Of a DNA stretch of 64,000 nucleotides, positions 35,111-44,032 are shown piece after piece. The position numbers were made by a program, and so were the translations under genes. This DNA is from JAKPPT01 sp964630305. GTDB lineage: Bacteria; Spirochaetota; Spirochaetia; Treponematales; UBA12059. The stretch's first letter is position 1. Each line of letters opens with the position of its first letter. The stretch lies in assembly GCA_964630305.1 (NCBI GenBank), contig CAZVTR010000001.1:1-64000 (forward strand). Reading direction: 5' to 3'. The notes beneath the pieces were generated by a model that was given only the letters and a program-made list of their open reading frames with translations, made no database searches and was not told where the DNA came from.

Positions 35111-37233
35111 AATGGAATAAGAGAGAAGCTCCAGCCTCATTGATTCGTGAAATTGCAGCAAAATATAAACTGGATTTACTCTATGCAGCGGTGTTAGCGC
35201 GGCGAGGCATTGTTCAACCGGAGGAACTTCTTTTTTATCTTGAAAAGGATTTACGGTTTCTCCATAACCCTTTCTTATTCAGGGAAATGGAGGATGCTGT
35301 TGACAGGGTGCTGCTTGCAATCGATGAGCAGGAAAAAATACTGATATTTGGCGACCGTGATACTGACGGAGTTTCTGCAACAGTGCTTTTATATGAAGCG
35401 CTCAAAACACTCCAGGCTGATGTTTCCTGGGAAGTACCCTGTGAAGAAGAGAAATATGGGCTTTCAATAGAAAGCGTCAATCGGTTTGCCGATGAATTTG
35501 GATCATTGATTATCACAGTGGACTGCGGAATTTCAAATTTTCAAGAAATAGCCCATGCACGAGAACTTGGTATTGATGTGATTATTCTTGATCACCATGA
35601 ACCGCAAGGAGATACGCTGCCATCGGCATTAGCTGTCATCAATCCAAAAGTTGGCAATGAAATCTATCCGTTTCGTGACTTATCTGGCTGCGGTGTTGTG
35701 TTTAAGTTTTTATGTGCGCTGCGCTTTGCTCATACAAACCTCTACAAGCAAAATTTTGCGCTGCTCAATGTCCGGCCGCTCAATGATGCTTATAGCATCG
35801 ATATTATCAAAATAGAAAATCTTGTGGAGAAAGCACGTTTAAGCGAAGTAATTGTACCGGGAACCATACCAATTGAAAAGACAAGATTGCTGCCATTCTT
35901 AAAAGATTCTCAAATTCTTGTCTGGGATGGAGCTTTGCAGGGGAAGCTGCTTGAGAAAGCATTAGGAAAGGCAGTGGAAGTCTGCTATTATGATATTCAA
36001 CCGGATATTGCTCGAGTATTTCCTCAAGCAGCAGGATTGAGTCTATTGCGGCTGACTGAAATATCAAAAATTGATAAGTACACCTCAAACCCGGGTTCCG
36101 AAATCGATACTTTTTTTAACCTATTTATTTCATATTCACTGAAAGCATCTAAAATTACAGCATCATTCGACCCGGATGAATTGCAGCTTGTTGCCCTTTC
36201 AACCATTGCTGATCTCATGCCGCTCAAAGACGAAAATCGGCTTTTAGTAAAAGCTGGACTTGAGGCAATTGCACTAAAGCCGCGGAGAGGGCTGTTAGAA
36301 TTAATGACACGACAGTCCTTATTAAATAAACCAATTAGTGCAGGGGACATATCCTGGCAGCTTACTCCAATAATCAATGCAGCAGGAAGAATGGGAAATG
36401 CTAAAGTAGCAGTTGACCTTTTTATTGCTGATACGATTCAGGAGCGGACAAAACTGGTTGAAACGCTTGTAGGCATGAATACCGAACGTCGCCAGCTTGC
36501 TTCCGATACCTGGCTGGCATTTTATGAAGAAGCAATAAAGAAATTTGAAGAAAGTGAAGGAAAATTTATTATTATTGGCAGTGAGAAAATAAGCCGAGGT
36601 ATTGCAGGAATTGTTGCCAGTAAGCTTGCCGATACATTCAAAGTGCCAGCTGTTGCTGCATCATTTTCATCAGACGGCACTGCGACAGGTTCTGTGAGAA
36701 CCAGCAGAGGACTCAATGTCAAAGGTCTTTTGGATTACTGTGCGGATCTTTTTACCGATTATGGCGGACATGAGGCTGCAGCGGGGTTTTCTCTTAAACA
36801 AGAAAACTGGAAGTTATTTGAAGAAAAAGCAGGCGAATACCTCTATGCGATGGATCTCGATGAACACGAAAATGTTTTAGAAGTCGATGCCGAACTGCCG
36901 CATGAGTATGTTACGGCCGATTTAATAAAACTAAATGATTTTATGGAACCGTGCGGAGAAGGAAATCCTGCTCCAGTATTTTTTTCAAAAAATGTCATGA
37001 TTATTAATTCTGAAATTGTTGGAAAGACTGACAAACTGCATCTCAAGCTAACGCTTGATTTTGTTAAAAACAAATGGCCTGCGCTCTGGTGGGGTGCTGC
37101 AGAAGAACATCACAGTACGATGCAGCCGGGGAAAAAAATCGATGTATTTTACCGGGTTCAGCGAAATGTCTGGAACGGCGTAGAAACACTCCAGCTTATT
37201 ATTTTACATGCTGAAGTATGTCAAACCCCATGA
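35107..37233 (+). CDS. recJ: Single-strand DNA exonuclease RecJ
   Basis: A 708-aa 5'-3' exonuclease of the DHH family. Metal motifs are FGDRDTDGVS, VDCGIS and ILDHHEPQG, followed by the DHHA1 region with GRMGNAKVAVDLF and the late GGHEAAAGFSL. The family norm in the first motif is D-x-D-x-D-G, matched here by D-R-D-T-D-G. It is longer than E. coli RecJ (577 aa), with an insertion at about residues 210-340 between the two halves. The start overlaps the phosphorylase stop. A hairpin covers the stop codon. Confidence 0.92.
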   Translation: MKWNKREAPASLIREIAAKYKLDLLYAAVLARRGIVQPEELLFYLEKDLRFLHNPFLFREMEDAVDRVLLAIDEQEKILIFGDRDTDGVSATVLLYEALKTLQADVSWEVPCEEEKYGLSIESVNRFADEFGSLIITVDCGISNFQEIAHARELGIDVIILDHHEPQGDTLPSALAVINPKVGNEIYPFRDLSGCGVVFKFLCALRFAHTNLYKQNFALLNVRPLNDAYSIDIIKIENLVEKARLSEVIVPGTIPIEKTRLLPFLKDSQILVWDGALQGKLLEKALGKAVEVCYYDIQPDIARVFPQAAGLSLLRLTEISKIDKYTSNPGSEIDTFFNLFISYSLKASKITASFDPDELQLVALSTIADLMPLKDENRLLVKAGLEAIALKPRRGLLELMTRQSLLNKPISAGDISWQLTPIINAAGRMGNAKVAVDLFIADTIQERTKLVETLVGMNTERRQLASDTWLAFYEEAIKKFEESEGKFIIIGSEKISRGIAGIVASKLADTFKVPAVAASFSSDGTATGSVRTSRGLNVKGLLDYCADLFTDYGGHEAAAGFSLKQENWKLFEEKAGEYLYAMDLDEHENVLEVDAELPHEYVTADLIKLNDFMEPCGEGNPAPVFFSKNVMIINSEIVGKTDKLHLKLTLDFVKNKWPALWWGAAEEHHSTMQPGKKIDVFYRVQRNVWNGVETLQLIILHAEVCQTP

Positions 37234-37240
37234 CATACTT
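37214..37240 (+). repeat. Perfect hairpin across the recJ stop codon
   Basis: AAGTATGTCA (37214-37223) and TGACATACTT (37231-37240) with a 7-nt loop. The recJ stop TGA is 37231-37233. The following bases are AGAAAAGTTT, so no proper U tract follows. Confidence 0.6.
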
Positions 37241-37283
37241 AGAAAAGTTTGATAGAGTAATGAGGGTAAAAAATTTATTATTT

Positions 37284-37308
37284 CATATCAACAAAAATAG
37301 TTGATATG
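37284..37308 (+). repeat. Second hairpin between recJ and pduL
   Basis: CATATCAAC (37284-37292) and GTTGATATG (37300-37308), a perfect 9-bp stem with a 7-nt A/T loop, 42 bp before the pduL start. It may be an operator or an RNA processing structure. Confidence 0.55.
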
Positions 37309-37350
37309 TCAAACTGCCCCGCACACAATTCTTATATAAGGGGACATGTA

Positions 37351-37932
37351 ATGCCGGAAACAAAGGTACTCATTAATCTGTCAAACCGCCATATACATCT
37401 TTCAAAAGAAGATGTTGAAGTTCTCTTTGGTGCAGGTTATTCGCTTACAAAAACAAAAGATTTGCTCCAGCCGGGGCAATTTGCATGCGATGAATGTGTT
37501 ACAATTCATGGTCCAAAAAGCTCAATTGCAAACATTCGGGTGCTAGGGCCAGAACGCAAGGAAACACAATGCGAAATTCTTGCGAGCGATGTTTTTAAGC
37601 TGGGATTTGCCAGTGTGCCTGTTCGAGAATCTGGACAGCTCGATGAAACACCTGGTTTTGTTATCGAAGGGCCTAAAGGCCGGGTTACGAAACAAAAAGG
37701 CTTAATTGTAGCAAAACGCCACATCCATTTTGATCCTGAAAGTGCTAAAAAGTTTGATGTAAGTGACAAGGAAATTGTAAACCTTAAAATAAACGGAGAG
37801 CGCGGCGCTATTCTCATGAATGTTGTATGCAGAGTAAATCCCGCATTTGCTCTCGAATGTCACCTCGATTTTGATGAAGGTAATGCCTTGGGTATAGCTT
37901 CAGGTGCATTCGGAGAAGTTCTTAAAGTTTAA
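37351..37932 (+). CDS. pduL: Phosphate propanoyltransferase PduL
   Basis: A 193-aa phosphotransacylase that converts acyl-CoA and phosphate to acyl phosphate and CoA. The two zinc-site histidine motifs are LSNRHIHLS near the start and AKRHIHFD in the second half. GPERKETQCEIL and HLDFDEGNALG also match the family. No microcompartment shell genes are nearby and no encapsulation helix precedes LINLSNRHIH, so it probably serves as the phosphotransacetylase of acetate fermentation. The ATG at 37351 has AAGGGGA upstream; the frame is open back to 37306 but lacks a site there. A terminator follows. Confidence 0.9.
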   Translation: MPETKVLINLSNRHIHLSKEDVEVLFGAGYSLTKTKDLLQPGQFACDECVTIHGPKSSIANIRVLGPERKETQCEILASDVFKLGFASVPVRESGQLDETPGFVIEGPKGRVTKQKGLIVAKRHIHFDPESAKKFDVSDKEIVNLKINGERGAILMNVVCRVNPAFALECHLDFDEGNALGIASGAFGEVLKV

Positions 37933-37949
37933 TGTTTCCTCATGGTAGT

Positions 37950-37970
37950 TTACTGTACTACAGTAATTTT
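37950..37970 (+). terminator. Terminator of pduL
   Basis: TTACTGT and ACAGTAA form a 7-bp stem with a 3-nt loop, followed by TTTT. It starts 17 bases after the pduL stop. Confidence 0.65.
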
Positions 37971-37978
37971 GGCAGACA

Positions 37979-38011
37979 GACATGGATGTTTCTAGCATGG
38001 GCATCCATGTC
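37979..38011. repeat. 10-bp inverted repeat after the pduL terminator
   Basis: GACATGGATG (37979-37988) and CATCCATGTC (38002-38011) are perfect inverse copies with a 13-nt loop. No U tract follows. Function unknown. Confidence 0.55.
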
Positions 38012-38055
38012 ATCGGGCGTTTTCTTGATTCGCAATAAAATATGTTAAAATAATA

Positions 38056-38084
38056 ATGACAGTTCTCTCTATTTTTTGTACAAT
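38056..38084 (+). promoter_or_regulatory. Promoter for the UPRT-like gene
   Basis: ATGACA (38056-38061), 17 bp, TACAAT (38079-38084), 39 bp before the start codon. Confidence 0.6.
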
Positions 38085-38122
38085 AGTACTAGCAATACAT
38101 TAAAAAGGTTTGGCGGAGCAAT

Positions 38123-39187
38123 ATGAATAGAGTAATACGAAAAGCACGTGATCTTGATGGCTATCTCACACCTGAAGATATTAAACTGCTATCGCAAATG
38201 GATGAGCTTTATGCAAAAGCAATGGAAAACTTTAAAGTATTAAGCCACTCAGTTTCAGTTGCCACCTATGCGCGAGAAACGGAAAACATAGTTACTTTAT
38301 ACAATGAGATGGGAAACCTCATGCAGCAGATATGTCAGCGTGAGGATAGAATCAATGTATATTCATTTAATACGCCGCAAGAGAATCATGCAGAAGCGAG
38401 CAGACTTATCGCTAAACTGCGTGATGTTAATACAAGCAGACATGAGTTTGTTTATTATACTCAGCGAGCATATGAGCTGTTGTTTAATCTTGCATATGGC
38501 GGATCAAAAAATGTCAATAAAAATTATCTAATTGTCAAAACCCCTGTAACATATCCGTTCCAGAATTTTGCTGTACATAAAATTCCCAATATTGATGCAG
38601 AAATTGAAAATACAGTTATGTGTGTTATGTTACGGGGAGCACTGCTTCCTTCTATGATTATGTCAAAAGAAATACAGGAGTATTCATCGCATGGTTATGT
38701 AACGCCATTTGCTCTTTTTAAGATAAAACGTGATGAATCGCGTGATGAGAAATCAATGGAATATATTCTTGACCTTGACAGATCATATTTTAAGCCTGAA
38801 CAGCTAGAAGGAAAGGATTTAGTTTTTGCAGATCCAATGAATGCAACAGGCGGAAGTTTTGTTACAGTTATAAAATATTTGTATGATCTAGGCATAAAGC
38901 CAAAGTCTATTAACTTTTTTACTATTATTTCTGCGTTAAAAGGAGCACTGCGTATTGTGCGTGCTCTCGATAATGTAAAGCTTTATACCCTTTGGATGGA
39001 CCCTGTGCTTAATGATATTGCATACATTATGCCTGGTCTTGGAGATGCCGGTGATCGAATTAACGGCAAAGATGAGGGCATGTATCCGCGGGATATTATT
39101 CAGCTCATTGCAGACTATGGTTCAAATATTGCGCTTCTCTATCGTTCGCAAATTAGAGTTATTGAAGAAACAGTTTTGAGACGCTGA
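38123..39187 (+). CDS. Enlarged uracil phosphoribosyltransferase-like protein
   Basis: A 354-aa protein whose core matches UPRT, the enzyme that makes UMP from uracil and PRPP. The PRPP loop is DPMNATGGS (237-245; usual DPMLATGGS). The uracil-binding end is PGLGDAGDR (304-312). VMLRGALLPS (168-177) sits at the place of the usual PILRAGLGM. UPRTs are about 208 aa. Here about 140 extra helical residues precede the core and about 42 follow the normal C terminus. The substitution of Leu by Asn in the loop and the altered RGALLPS leave substrate choice open. It has its own promoter and a ribosome site GGCGGAG. With the phosphorylase at 33800 it fits uracil salvage. Confidence 0.82.
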   Translation: MNRVIRKARDLDGYLTPEDIKLLSQMDELYAKAMENFKVLSHSVSVATYARETENIVTLYNEMGNLMQQICQREDRINVYSFNTPQENHAEASRLIAKLRDVNTSRHEFVYYTQRAYELLFNLAYGGSKNVNKNYLIVKTPVTYPFQNFAVHKIPNIDAEIENTVMCVMLRGALLPSMIMSKEIQEYSSHGYVTPFALFKIKRDESRDEKSMEYILDLDRSYFKPEQLEGKDLVFADPMNATGGSFVTVIKYLYDLGIKPKSINFFTIISALKGALRIVRALDNVKLYTLWMDPVLNDIAYIMPGLGDAGDRINGKDEGMYPRDIIQLIADYGSNIALLYRSQIRVIEETVLRR

Positions 39188-39259
39188 GTAAGTGGAAATA
39201 ATTTTTGTATAACTAAGTGTTTTTGTTTTAAAGCCGTTATGCTACAAGGAAATGTGATA

Positions 39260-40186
39260 ATGAAACTAAAAAATCTACATAGCAAGTTTCAATTATGTAT
39301 AGTGGTGGCCTTGTTACTTGCTGTTTTATTTACAGCAACTTCATGCATTACTGCCCAGGAACGAAAATCGCTCGCGGAAAACTATATTGATCTTGGGAAT
39401 TCCTATATGGAATTAAAAAAATGGGATAAAGCAGCTGCTTCATATGCAAGAGCGCTAGAATTAGATCCCGAAAATCTTGGGGGCGCTTACAATTATGCAC
39501 GAGCGCTAATTGAAACAGGTAAAATTAAAGAAGCCATAGCTCTAGCAGAAAAACTTGTTGCGAAAGAACCAGAGAATACGCTTTTTTTAACAGTATTAGC
39601 ATATGCTCACTATAAAGCAGGCAATTATGATACCGCTATAGCGATTTACCGAAAAGTAGTGATGCTTAGGTATAATGATGAGATAAGCATAGCTAATTTA
39701 TGTTTACTGCTTGAAAATAACAATCAAAATGAAGAGGCGATTTACTATTACCGTGAGTTAATAAAAATAAGCACTTCCTCTGAACCTTATCGGCTTAAAC
39801 TTGCTCAACTATTGTACAAGCTTGAAGAATACGAGGAAGCACTTGCAGAGGCTCAGCAGTATACTGCCGCAAAACCGACCGATGGTGTGGGAATAAAAAT
39901 TGTAGCCAAAATTTTAGAGAAGCAAAACAAATTTGATGATGCGCTCGTGCTGCTCGAAAGCTATTTAATCAATGCTCAAAGTGATGGAGAAGCGCTCTTT
40001 ATTTATGCACGCTTACAGTTCCGTGTTGGAAAACTGCAGGAGGGCAAAGAGTCACTGCAAAAAGCGCTCAAAATGGGTTACTCTGATTCACAGGCTCTCA
40101 CAGAGCTCCTTACGCTTAAAGAGGTTGCAGCAATAAAAAACGAACTTGAAAAAATAATACAGGATAGCCAGCCTGGTAAGAAATAA
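39260..40186 (+). CDS. TPR-repeat lipoprotein
   Basis: A 308-aa protein. The N terminus has a charged start, a hydrophobic stretch and LFTATSC, a plausible spirochaetal lipobox with the cysteine near residue 29. About six tetratricopeptide repeats follow, e.g. NSYMELKKWDKAAASYARAL and AHYKAGNYDTAIAIYRKV. Such proteins are periplasmic scaffolds. The ATG at 39260 is preceded by AAGGAAATG; an ATG seven codons upstream is possible. It is convergent with the SpiroCoCo gene. Confidence 0.82.
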   Translation: MKLKNLHSKFQLCIVVALLLAVLFTATSCITAQERKSLAENYIDLGNSYMELKKWDKAAASYARALELDPENLGGAYNYARALIETGKIKEAIALAEKLVAKEPENTLFLTVLAYAHYKAGNYDTAIAIYRKVVMLRYNDEISIANLCLLLENNNQNEEAIYYYRELIKISTSSEPYRLKLAQLLYKLEEYEEALAEAQQYTAAKPTDGVGIKIVAKILEKQNKFDDALVLLESYLINAQSDGEALFIYARLQFRVGKLQEGKESLQKALKMGYSDSQALTELLTLKEVAAIKNELEKIIQDSQPGKK

Positions 40187-40241
40187 TATAATAATATGGT
40201 TACAAGCTGGCCGCGAAAACTTCCCTCTCTCCATGTTCGAG

Positions 40242-40260
40242 ATAGCTATTATGCTATTTT
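40242..40260 (+). terminator. Weak terminator candidate after the TPR lipoprotein
   Basis: ATAGC and GCTAT form a 5-bp stem with a 6-nt loop followed by TTT. The short stem makes this doubtful. Confidence 0.3.
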
Positions 40261-40265
40261 ACACA

Positions 40266-43200
40266 TTATTTTTCATATGGCAGTTCAAGAATAAGTTCGA
40301 CTTCTCCGCGTGAAAGTTTTAATGCTTTAGCAATTTCATCAGTTTTCCAGCCCTGGTGTGCCAGTTTACGAACTGAATCCTGCACACTCAGAGGCGGGGC
40401 ACTGCTAGAATCGCTTGATGCAGGCTCTTTTTTTAACACATCACGGAGCAGTTTAAGATTTTCACCTGCTTTTTTATTAAGTTCTTCAAATCGTGTTTCA
40501 GCTCGTACAAGCCATTCTCTGACTTTTTGCAAGTTATCAATCCGTTTTTCTGAATCTTCCAGTACCGAATCAATTGTATTGTATTTTTCAAGTATGCTAT
40601 CGAGCCGCGGTTCGAGTTCTTCGACTTCACTTAATGAGCGCTTAATATCAATAATCTGGTTTGGAATAGTATTGAGTTCTTCTTGCAGCTGTAAAAGAGT
40701 TTTTTCAAGCTTATTTATTGCATCAAAATTTTTATCCACAGTATCCGTCGTAGATTCAATGATAGCAGATTTCTTTTCAAGACGGTCATATTTGCTTGAA
40801 GCTTCATCTGCTATTTCTATGAGTTTTTTAATTTCAACCTGGATTTGTGTCAGCTGATCGTTACTTGCAGTAACTTGCGATAGTTTCTGATCAATTTGCT
40901 GTGAAATAGCCAGCAGTTTGTTAAAGTCCTGTTCCATGGCATCGAGCCTGCGTTTTTCCGCAAGGAATCGGCTAATTTTCTGGCTCATTTCTTCTTCGGT
41001 TTTCTTAATGCGAGTATACTGCTGATCGAGTTCATTGATTTCATTCTGGCGGCTGTTAATAGCAGCAAGATCTTCCTTCATGCTCGCAATAGCCTCTGAA
41101 AGTTTTTGTTTAAGTTCATCTGCTCTTTCAAAGAGTCTGGTTTCTTTTTCAAAGTTTTTAAACTGTCGTTCGAAATCGGCAAACAGAGTATCATGGCGCT
41201 TTTCTTGAGCGTTGAGTTCTTGATTTAGTTTTTGGATTGTTGTCTGGAATCTTTCTTCAAACTCTTTTGCCTGCATTTTATAAAGATTAATAGCCGTGTT
41301 TAGATTAGTTTGTATTTCTTCAGTGCGTTTGCCGGCATCGATTGTGAGTGTTTCATAGGTCCGCGAAAACTCGGCAAGAGCCTGTGTGCTGCGCTGTTTA
41401 AGATCCTGCTCCAGCAAATTTATGGAGTGTGATAAACTTTTAATTTCTCCCTGTATGCTAGTTGTTTGAGTTTCGGTTTCTTTTTTAACAGTGGTAATTT
41501 CTTTTGCAATAGTGCTGTGCAGACTTTTAATCTGTTCTTGTGTGTTCTGGGTTTCCTGCGCTAGCATTGTTTTATATTTTTCTACATTAGCACTGATTTT
41601 TTCAAAAACCTCCTGAATTCGGTTTTGAATCGCTTTAGCGCGTTCATTAGCTTCTGTGAGCCATTTTTGTTCTAATGCAGTACGGAAATCTCCTGATTTT
41701 GTGAGCTCTGTTTCAAGGCGCTGTTCGAGTGTTAGTCTCCATTCAGCGAGCCGTTTTTCAATTTCGTCGCTGCGCTGTTTGAGATCAGCAAAGAAGTCAT
41801 CTTCAAAAACTTTCATCTGAGCTGATACATTTTCATATGCGTGAGCTTTGAGTTTGCTAAGCTCATCATCGAGCGTAGTCATGGTTGTTTGCAGTTTAAT
41901 AATCTCTTCTTCGACAGAATGTGCAAATGTTTCTTTTTGTTCTCTAATGGAAGTAGTAAATTGAGAAAAGTCATGAAGCACCTGTTTTTGAATAGCTTGC
42001 ATAGCCTCTTTAAGGTTATGATCCATAGTTTTAATATCAAGTTTTGATGCTTCAATGACAGCAAATGCTTGTTCAAGATTAGCCCGAGCTGTTTCAATTC
42101 GTTTTTCAAACTGTGTAGTAAGTTTAGCTTCAAGTGTATTAATGGCGGTAAGTATGCTTTTTTCTGTGTCGTTAAGCTGACCCTGTGCCTGTTCGGTTTC
42201 CAATTTTAGTTCTGCAAGCACTTTTTTAATGGTGTCTTTATATTCCTGCTGCTTAACAATGAGCTCTTCCTGGTACGTTTTAAGCTGTTCCTTAATTTTT
42301 GATTGCAATGTCTGAAGCATTTCGGCTGACTTAGCATCAAGCTTTTGTATTTTTTCAATCAGCGCTTCTTCTGATTTTTTTGCACGGCTGTCAGCCTGTG
42401 TATATGCCGTGAGCAGTTCGTTATGCATAGCGGTCACTGAACTGCGAAGACCGCTCATAAGGTTTTCTGCTTCCTTTGTCCACTCTGCACGAATTGTTTT
42501 TAGTGAATTTTGTACATCCTGCAGTTTATCTTTGAGCTGTTCCTTTATTGCTCCGGTTTTTTCATCTATCATATCTTCCAGCTTGCTGGTTCGTTGCATC
42601 AACATATCTTCAAGTTTATCGGTGCGCTGTGCAAGCTGATTTTCCAGTTCGAGTGTTGTTTTTTCAAATTCATCGTGGAGCGCTTTGCCGCGATCAACAA
42701 TGAAAGCCTTTAACTGCTCGAATGACTCATGTTCCAGTGTACGGGCAGTTTTTTGCGCCTTTTCAAAGGCACTATCAAACTGAGCTTTATAGGTTTCATA
42801 CTGTTCTGCTTGAAGCGCTTTAGTTTCTTTGAGTGTTTCCATATATGTTGCAAGCTCTTGTGAAGCTTTTTTCTGATACTCGTCAATAAGGCTTCTGAAT
42901 TCGCTAATATAGTTTTCTGCTTCGATGCGCACGTTTTGTTCAGCCTGCGCGCGAATTTCAGGGAGTTCAGCTTTGAGTGTTTCTAGCTCCTGTTTTGTGT
43001 TTTTTAATGTAGTTGCAATTTTATCAACAAAACTGCTTTCATTATGGATAATCTGGAGGTTTTCATCTACTCGTGCGCTCATAGCTTTAAGCTCAGCAAG
43101 CGCTGCATCATATTCGCTTATGCGTTGAGCGATAATTCCCATTGCGGTAGTCTTGTCCTCAAGATTTTTTTGTGTTTCTATAACTTGCCTGAGCACTTCT

Positions 43201-43409
43201 TTTGCTGACATTTTATATGCATCAAGTTCTGCAGCGTAGGTTTTAACGTCTTTTTCGCGCTTGGCGGCATATTCGTCGATTTCTGCCATGAGCTTGTCAG
43301 TAAAGCGTTTAATTTTTTCAAGTGATCTATTATCTTTATCCAGATATCGAAAAACAAGGATTACAATAATTGATATAAGCAGCGTGATGATATTTCCTAC
43401 TGTAAACAT
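40266..43409 (-). CDS. SpiroCoCo-type giant coiled-coil protein
   Basis: A 1047-aa protein with an N-terminal membrane helix (about residues 4-22: NIITLLISIIVILVFRYL). Almost 960 residues of unbroken heptad coiled coil follow, rich in E, K, Q, L and A and nearly free of proline and glycine. The last 45 residues form a small globular end with a helix-turn-helix look (RKLAHQGWKTDEIAKALKLS then GEVELILELPYEK). Part of the rod has near repeats such as LEDMLMQRTSKLEDMIDEK. This is the spirochaete-specific coiled-coil family annotated as SpiroCoCo. It would project about 140 nm if fully extended (inference from 0.15 nm per residue) and may be a filament or spacer at the inner membrane. It is monocistronic. 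Confidence 0.85.
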   Translation of the reverse strand: MFTVGNIITLLISIIVILVFRYLDKDNRSLEKIKRFTDKLMAEIDEYAAKREKDVKTYAAELDAYKMSAKEVLRQVIETQKNLEDKTTAMGIIAQRISEYDAALAELKAMSARVDENLQIIHNESSFVDKIATTLKNTKQELETLKAELPEIRAQAEQNVRIEAENYISEFRSLIDEYQKKASQELATYMETLKETKALQAEQYETYKAQFDSAFEKAQKTARTLEHESFEQLKAFIVDRGKALHDEFEKTTLELENQLAQRTDKLEDMLMQRTSKLEDMIDEKTGAIKEQLKDKLQDVQNSLKTIRAEWTKEAENLMSGLRSSVTAMHNELLTAYTQADSRAKKSEEALIEKIQKLDAKSAEMLQTLQSKIKEQLKTYQEELIVKQQEYKDTIKKVLAELKLETEQAQGQLNDTEKSILTAINTLEAKLTTQFEKRIETARANLEQAFAVIEASKLDIKTMDHNLKEAMQAIQKQVLHDFSQFTTSIREQKETFAHSVEEEIIKLQTTMTTLDDELSKLKAHAYENVSAQMKVFEDDFFADLKQRSDEIEKRLAEWRLTLEQRLETELTKSGDFRTALEQKWLTEANERAKAIQNRIQEVFEKISANVEKYKTMLAQETQNTQEQIKSLHSTIAKEITTVKKETETQTTSIQGEIKSLSHSINLLEQDLKQRSTQALAEFSRTYETLTIDAGKRTEEIQTNLNTAINLYKMQAKEFEERFQTTIQKLNQELNAQEKRHDTLFADFERQFKNFEKETRLFERADELKQKLSEAIASMKEDLAAINSRQNEINELDQQYTRIKKTEEEMSQKISRFLAEKRRLDAMEQDFNKLLAISQQIDQKLSQVTASNDQLTQIQVEIKKLIEIADEASSKYDRLEKKSAIIESTTDTVDKNFDAINKLEKTLLQLQEELNTIPNQIIDIKRSLSEVEELEPRLDSILEKYNTIDSVLEDSEKRIDNLQKVREWLVRAETRFEELNKKAGENLKLLRDVLKKEPASSDSSSAPPLSVQDSVRKLAHQGWKTDEIAKALKLSRGEVELILELPYEK

Positions 43410-43528
43410 GTCATCCTATCCTTACCAAATAATTTTTGACTGTAGCATACAAGCACTGTGCCTGCATGATGCCAGGCATCAGTATATAGCAAAATCCAGA
43501 ATAAATAAAGTAAATAAAATTGCTCTAT

Positions 43529-43557
43529 TTGACCTTTTTTCATGATTGCAATATACT
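43529..43557 (+). promoter_or_regulatory. Promoter of tmRNA
   Basis: TTGACC (43529-43534), 17 bp, TATACT (43552-43557). It ends 12 bp before the mature 5' end of tmRNA. Confidence 0.75.
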
Positions 43558-43569
43558 ATACAAATGTAT

Positions 43570-43923
43570 GGGGGTGCCCCGGATTCGACTGGTATGATTC
43601 GGAACATGGGTGGCAGGTAGAGTACCCAGCTCTTACTCTTGGGAAAACCTATAAGTGCCAACAATAATGGTACTCTCGCTCTCGCTGCATAAGCGTTGAA
43701 CGACGGACTGTGCTTTGTTTTGTTCCGGGCATTGCATGTGTCTGTAACCTTACGGAACTTACTGTGTGATGTGCTTGTGAATCACACAGGACAACCTAAC
43801 AAGCTGGAGTCTGTGCCGCGTGATAATCCGCTAAGCCAGGCTTGAGATTTAAAAAGATTATCTAAACCTGTAGAAGCTCATGCTTCGCATATTAGGACGG
43901 GGGTTCGACTCCCCCCACCTCCA
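43570..43923 (+). ncRNA. ssrA: Transfer-messenger RNA (tmRNA)
   Basis: A 354-nt RNA for rescue of stalled ribosomes. The acceptor stem GGGGGTG (43570-43576) pairs with CACCTCC (43916-43922), and A43923 is the discriminator. GGATTCGACTGG is the conserved 5' tRNA-like D region, and GGGGGTTCGACTCCCCCC gives the T arm. The tag reading frame runs GCC AAC AAT AAT GGT ACT CTC GCT CTC GCT GCA TAA (43657-43692, written codon by codon) and encodes ANNNGTLALAA. It ends in the LAA-type degron read by ClpXP and related proteases. CCA is not encoded. Promoter and terminator flank it. Confidence 0.97.
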
Positions 43924-43935
43924 AAAAAGAAATCA

Positions 43936-43989
43936 CAGTATGGCCCGCTTATTCAAATTAAGTCTTATAAGCAAGTCATACTGCGTTTT
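43936..43989 (+). terminator. Terminator of tmRNA
   Basis: CAGTATG...CATACTG forms an outer 7-bp stem. GCTTAT...ATAAGC forms an inner 6-bp stem, with a 4x4 internal loop. CG and TTTTT follow. Confidence 0.65.
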
Positions 43990-44032
43990 TAATTGACACT
44001 ATGTAGAAGTGTTAAGAGCCAAACCTTTACAA

